Origin: Chloroflexota bacterium
GTDB lineage: Bacteria; Chloroflexota; Limnocylindria; Limnocylindrales; CSP1-4
DNA length: 7,077 nucleotides
NCBI GenBank assembly: GCA_021790375.1
Contig: JAJYEB010000097.1
Coordinates: forward strand, 1-7,077
Direction of reading: 5' to 3'
In this document: positions 5,193-7,077 of the stretch, piece by piece
Numbering within the stretch: the first letter of the stretch is position 1
Layout: each line of letters opens with the position of its first letter
Notes under the pieces: model-generated
Told to the model about the DNA's origin: nothing
Databases searched by the model: none
The model's input: the letters and a program-made list of their open reading frames with translations, nothing else
Translations under genes and position numbers: made by a program

Positions 5193-5193
5193 C

Positions 5194-7077
5194 TCAGTAC
5201 GGCCAGGTCCAGTCCCGGATCTCGGGCATGTCGTCGCCCTCCACCCGGGTGTAGGCCCGGGCCTCGAGCCGGCGGTCGGCCATCAGCTGGCGCACGTGCC
5301 CGGCGCGCGACGCCAGGCCCGGCACCCGGTCGATCACGTCCATCACCAGGTGGAAGCGGTCCAGGTCGTTGAGCATCACCATGTCGAACGGCGTGGTGGT
5401 GGTGCCCTCCTCCTTGTAGCCCCGCACGTGGATGTTCGCGTGGTTGCGGCGCCGGTAGGTCAGCCGGTGGATCAGCCAGGGGTAGCCGTGGTGGGCGAAG
5501 ACGACCGGGCGGTCGACGGTGAAGATCGAGTCGAACTCGCCGTCGGAGAGCCCGTGCGGATGCTCGGTGGACGGCTGCAGGCGCATCAGGTCGACCACGT
5601 TCACCACGCGCACCTTCAGCCCGGGCAGATGCTGGCGGATCAGGTCGACCGCGGCCAGCGTCTCCAGCGTCGGGATGTCGCCGCAGCAGCCCATCACCAC
5701 GTCGGGCTCGCCGCCCTGGTCGTTGCTCGCGAAGTCCCAGATCCCGATCCCGCGCGTGCAGTGCAGGATGGCCTGGTTCATCGAGAGCCAGTTCAGCGAC
5801 GGCTGCTTCCCGGCGACGATGACGTTCACGTACTGGCGGCTCCGCAGGCAGTGATCGGCCACGGAGAGCAGGCAGTTGGCATCCGGCGGCAGGTAGACCC
5901 GCACGACCTCGGCCTTCTTGTTGACCACGTAGTCGATGAACCCCGGGTCCTGGTGGCTGAACCCGTTGTGGTCCTGGCGCCAGACGTGCGAGCTCAGCAG
6001 GTAGTTCAGCGACGCGATCGGCCGGCGCCAGGGGATCCGGTTGGTGGTCTCCAGCCACTTGGCGTGCTGGTTGAACATCGAGTCGACGATGTGGATGAAC
6101 GCCTCGTAGCAGTCGAACAGGCCGTGGCGCCCGGTCAGCAGGTAGCCCTCCAGCCAGCCCTGGCAGAGATGCTCCGAGAGCACCTCCATGACGCGGCCCC
6201 CCGGCGCGACGTGGTCGTCGGTGGGCAGGATCCGGCCGTCGAAGGCACGGTCCGTGACCTCGAACACGGCGCCCAGGCGGTTAGAGGCGGTCTCGTCCGG
6301 GCCGAACAGCCGGAACGTCTCGGGGTTCCGCGCGATCACGTCGCGCACGAACGTGCCGAGGACCCGGGTGGCCTCCGAGCGATGGGTGCCCGGCGGATCG
6401 GCCGGCACGGCGTAGTCGCGGAAGTCCGGCAGCGCGAGGTCGCGGAGCAGCAGGCCGCCGTTCGCGTGCGGGTTCGCGCTCATGCGCCGCCAGCTGGTGG
6501 GGGGCAGTGCCTGCAGTTCCGGCACGAGCGTGCCGCGCTCGTCGAACAGCTCGTCCGGCCGGTAGCTGCGCATCCAGCGATCGAGGATGGCGAGGTGGTC
6601 GGGGTTGGTGCGCGCCTCGGCCATGGGGACCTGGTGCGCCCGCCAGGTGCCTTCCACCGGCTTGCCGTCGACCTCCTTCGGGCCGGTCCAGCCCTTGGGG
6701 GTCCGCAGCACGATCATCGGCCAGCGCGGCCGCGCGGTCTCGCCCCGCTCGCGGGCGGCGCGCTGGATGTCGTGGATCTCGCGCACGCAATCGTCGAGGA
6801 CGCCGGCCAGGCGCTGGTGCACCAGGGCCGGGTCGTCGCCTTCCACGAAGTAGGGGTGGTACCCGTGGCCCTCGAAGAGCGCCTGCAGCTCGTCGTGTGG
6901 GATGCGCGCCAGCACGGTCGGGTTGGCGATCTTGTAGCCGTTGAGGTGCAGGATCGGCAGGACTGCCCCATCCGTCGCCGGGTTGAGGAACTTGTTGCTC
7001 TGCCAGCTGCCCGCGAGCGGCCCGGTCTCGGCCTCGCCGTCGCCCACGACGGCGCACACGAACAGGTCGGGGTTGTC
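5194..7077 (-). CDS. xfp: Xylulose-5-phosphate/fructose-6-phosphate phosphoketolase, 5' end missing
   Basis: The frame is open through the right window edge, so only the last 627 residues are visible; from motif positions in the Bifidobacterium enzyme, about 170 N-terminal residues lie outside. The enzyme is thiamine-diphosphate dependent and cleaves xylulose-5-P (EC 4.1.2.9) and often fructose-6-P (EC 4.1.2.22) with phosphate to acetyl phosphate plus a shorter sugar phosphate. In fragment numbering: GDGEAETGPLA at 12-22 starts the cofactor and Mg site and ends with NGYKIANPT at 46-54; WTGPKE is at 130-135; FGPDETASNRL at 258-268; EGYLLTGRHG at about 310-319 supplies the Glu expected to activate the cofactor; RQDHNGFSHQDPG at 367-379 holds the two active-site His residues (H548 and H553 in the B. 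breve enzyme, from memory). The C-terminus IRDWTWPY is typical. No frameshift or internal stop is seen. The absent part should contain two further conserved His residues. It is first in the visible unit with ackA. Confidence 0.96.
   Translation of the reverse strand, partial: DNPDLFVCAVVGDGEAETGPLAGSWQSNKFLNPATDGAVLPILHLNGYKIANPTVLARIPHDELQALFEGHGYHPYFVEGDDPALVHQRLAGVLDDCVREIHDIQRAARERGETARPRWPMIVLRTPKGWTGPKEVDGKPVEGTWRAHQVPMAEARTNPDHLAILDRWMRSYRPDELFDERGTLVPELQALPPTSWRRMSANPHANGGLLLRDLALPDFRDYAVPADPPGTHRSEATRVLGTFVRDVIARNPETFRLFGPDETASNRLGAVFEVTDRAFDGRILPTDDHVAPGGRVMEVLSEHLCQGWLEGYLLTGRHGLFDCYEAFIHIVDSMFNQHAKWLETTNRIPWRRPIASLNYLLSSHVWRQDHNGFSHQDPGFIDYVVNKKAEVVRVYLPPDANCLLSVADHCLRSRQYVNVIVAGKQPSLNWLSMNQAILHCTRGIGIWDFASNDQGGEPDVVMGCCGDIPTLETLAAVDLIRQHLPGLKVRVVNVVDLMRLQPSTEHPHGLSDGEFDSIFTVDRPVVFAHHGYPWLIHRLTYRRRNHANIHVRGYKEEGTTTTPFDMVMLNDLDRFHLVMDVIDRVPGLASRAGHVRQLMADRRLEARAYTRVEGDDMPEIRDWTWPY

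Noticed and set aside
5084..6058. Second long minus-strand frame inside xfp
   Set aside because: It is an out-of-frame reading of the xfp sequence; the true frame gives continuous phosphoketolase motifs and this one gives low-complexity Arg/Pro-rich protein.

Overview
This is a GC-rich window (roughly 70% G+C by eye) from a bacterial chromosome, densely packed with G/C-ending codons. Gene content and style suggest a high-GC environmental bacterium: multi-domain NEW3 surface protein with ABC-2 exporter genes, and a phosphoketolase-acetate kinase pair. Chloroflexota (for example Limnocylindria-like) or Actinomycetota would both fit. This is an inference from style; no marker gene fixes the phylum.

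Layout from left to right. (1) 1-390 (+): small three-helix membrane protein of unknown function. (2) 430-505 (+): complete tRNA gene with encoded CCA; its anticodon loop reads UAU, making it a tRNA-Ile for AUA. (3) 506-677: non-coding spacer with several short GC hairpins, ending in a ribosome binding site. (4) 678-4018 (+): three-gene unit encoding a secreted, C-terminally membrane-anchored protein with three NEW3-like beta-sandwich domains, a CcmA-type ABC ATPase, and a six-helix ABC-2 permease. The ATPase and permease genes overlap by 17 bases. The first two genes are separated by about 166 bases of extremely GC-rich DNA carrying a perfect hairpin. (5) 4029-7077 (-): a convergent two-gene unit read right to left, xfp (phosphoketolase, 5' end outside the window) then ackA (acetate kinase).

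How the genes work together. Xfp cleaves xylulose-5-P or fructose-6-P with phosphate to give acetyl phosphate, and AckA turns acetyl phosphate plus ADP into acetate plus ATP. The minus-strand unit is therefore a short, self-contained ATP-yielding branch of the phosphoketolase pathway. The plus-strand unit looks like a membrane transport or export complex in which the NEW3 protein is the extracytoplasmic partner; its substrate cannot be read from sequence. The two units meet tail to tail with only 10 bases between stop codons and no recognisable intrinsic terminator.

The least explained parts are the NEW3-ABC unit, its structured intercistronic spacer, and the UAU-anticodon tRNA. No mobile element, CRISPR array, phage gene or integration scar was seen.
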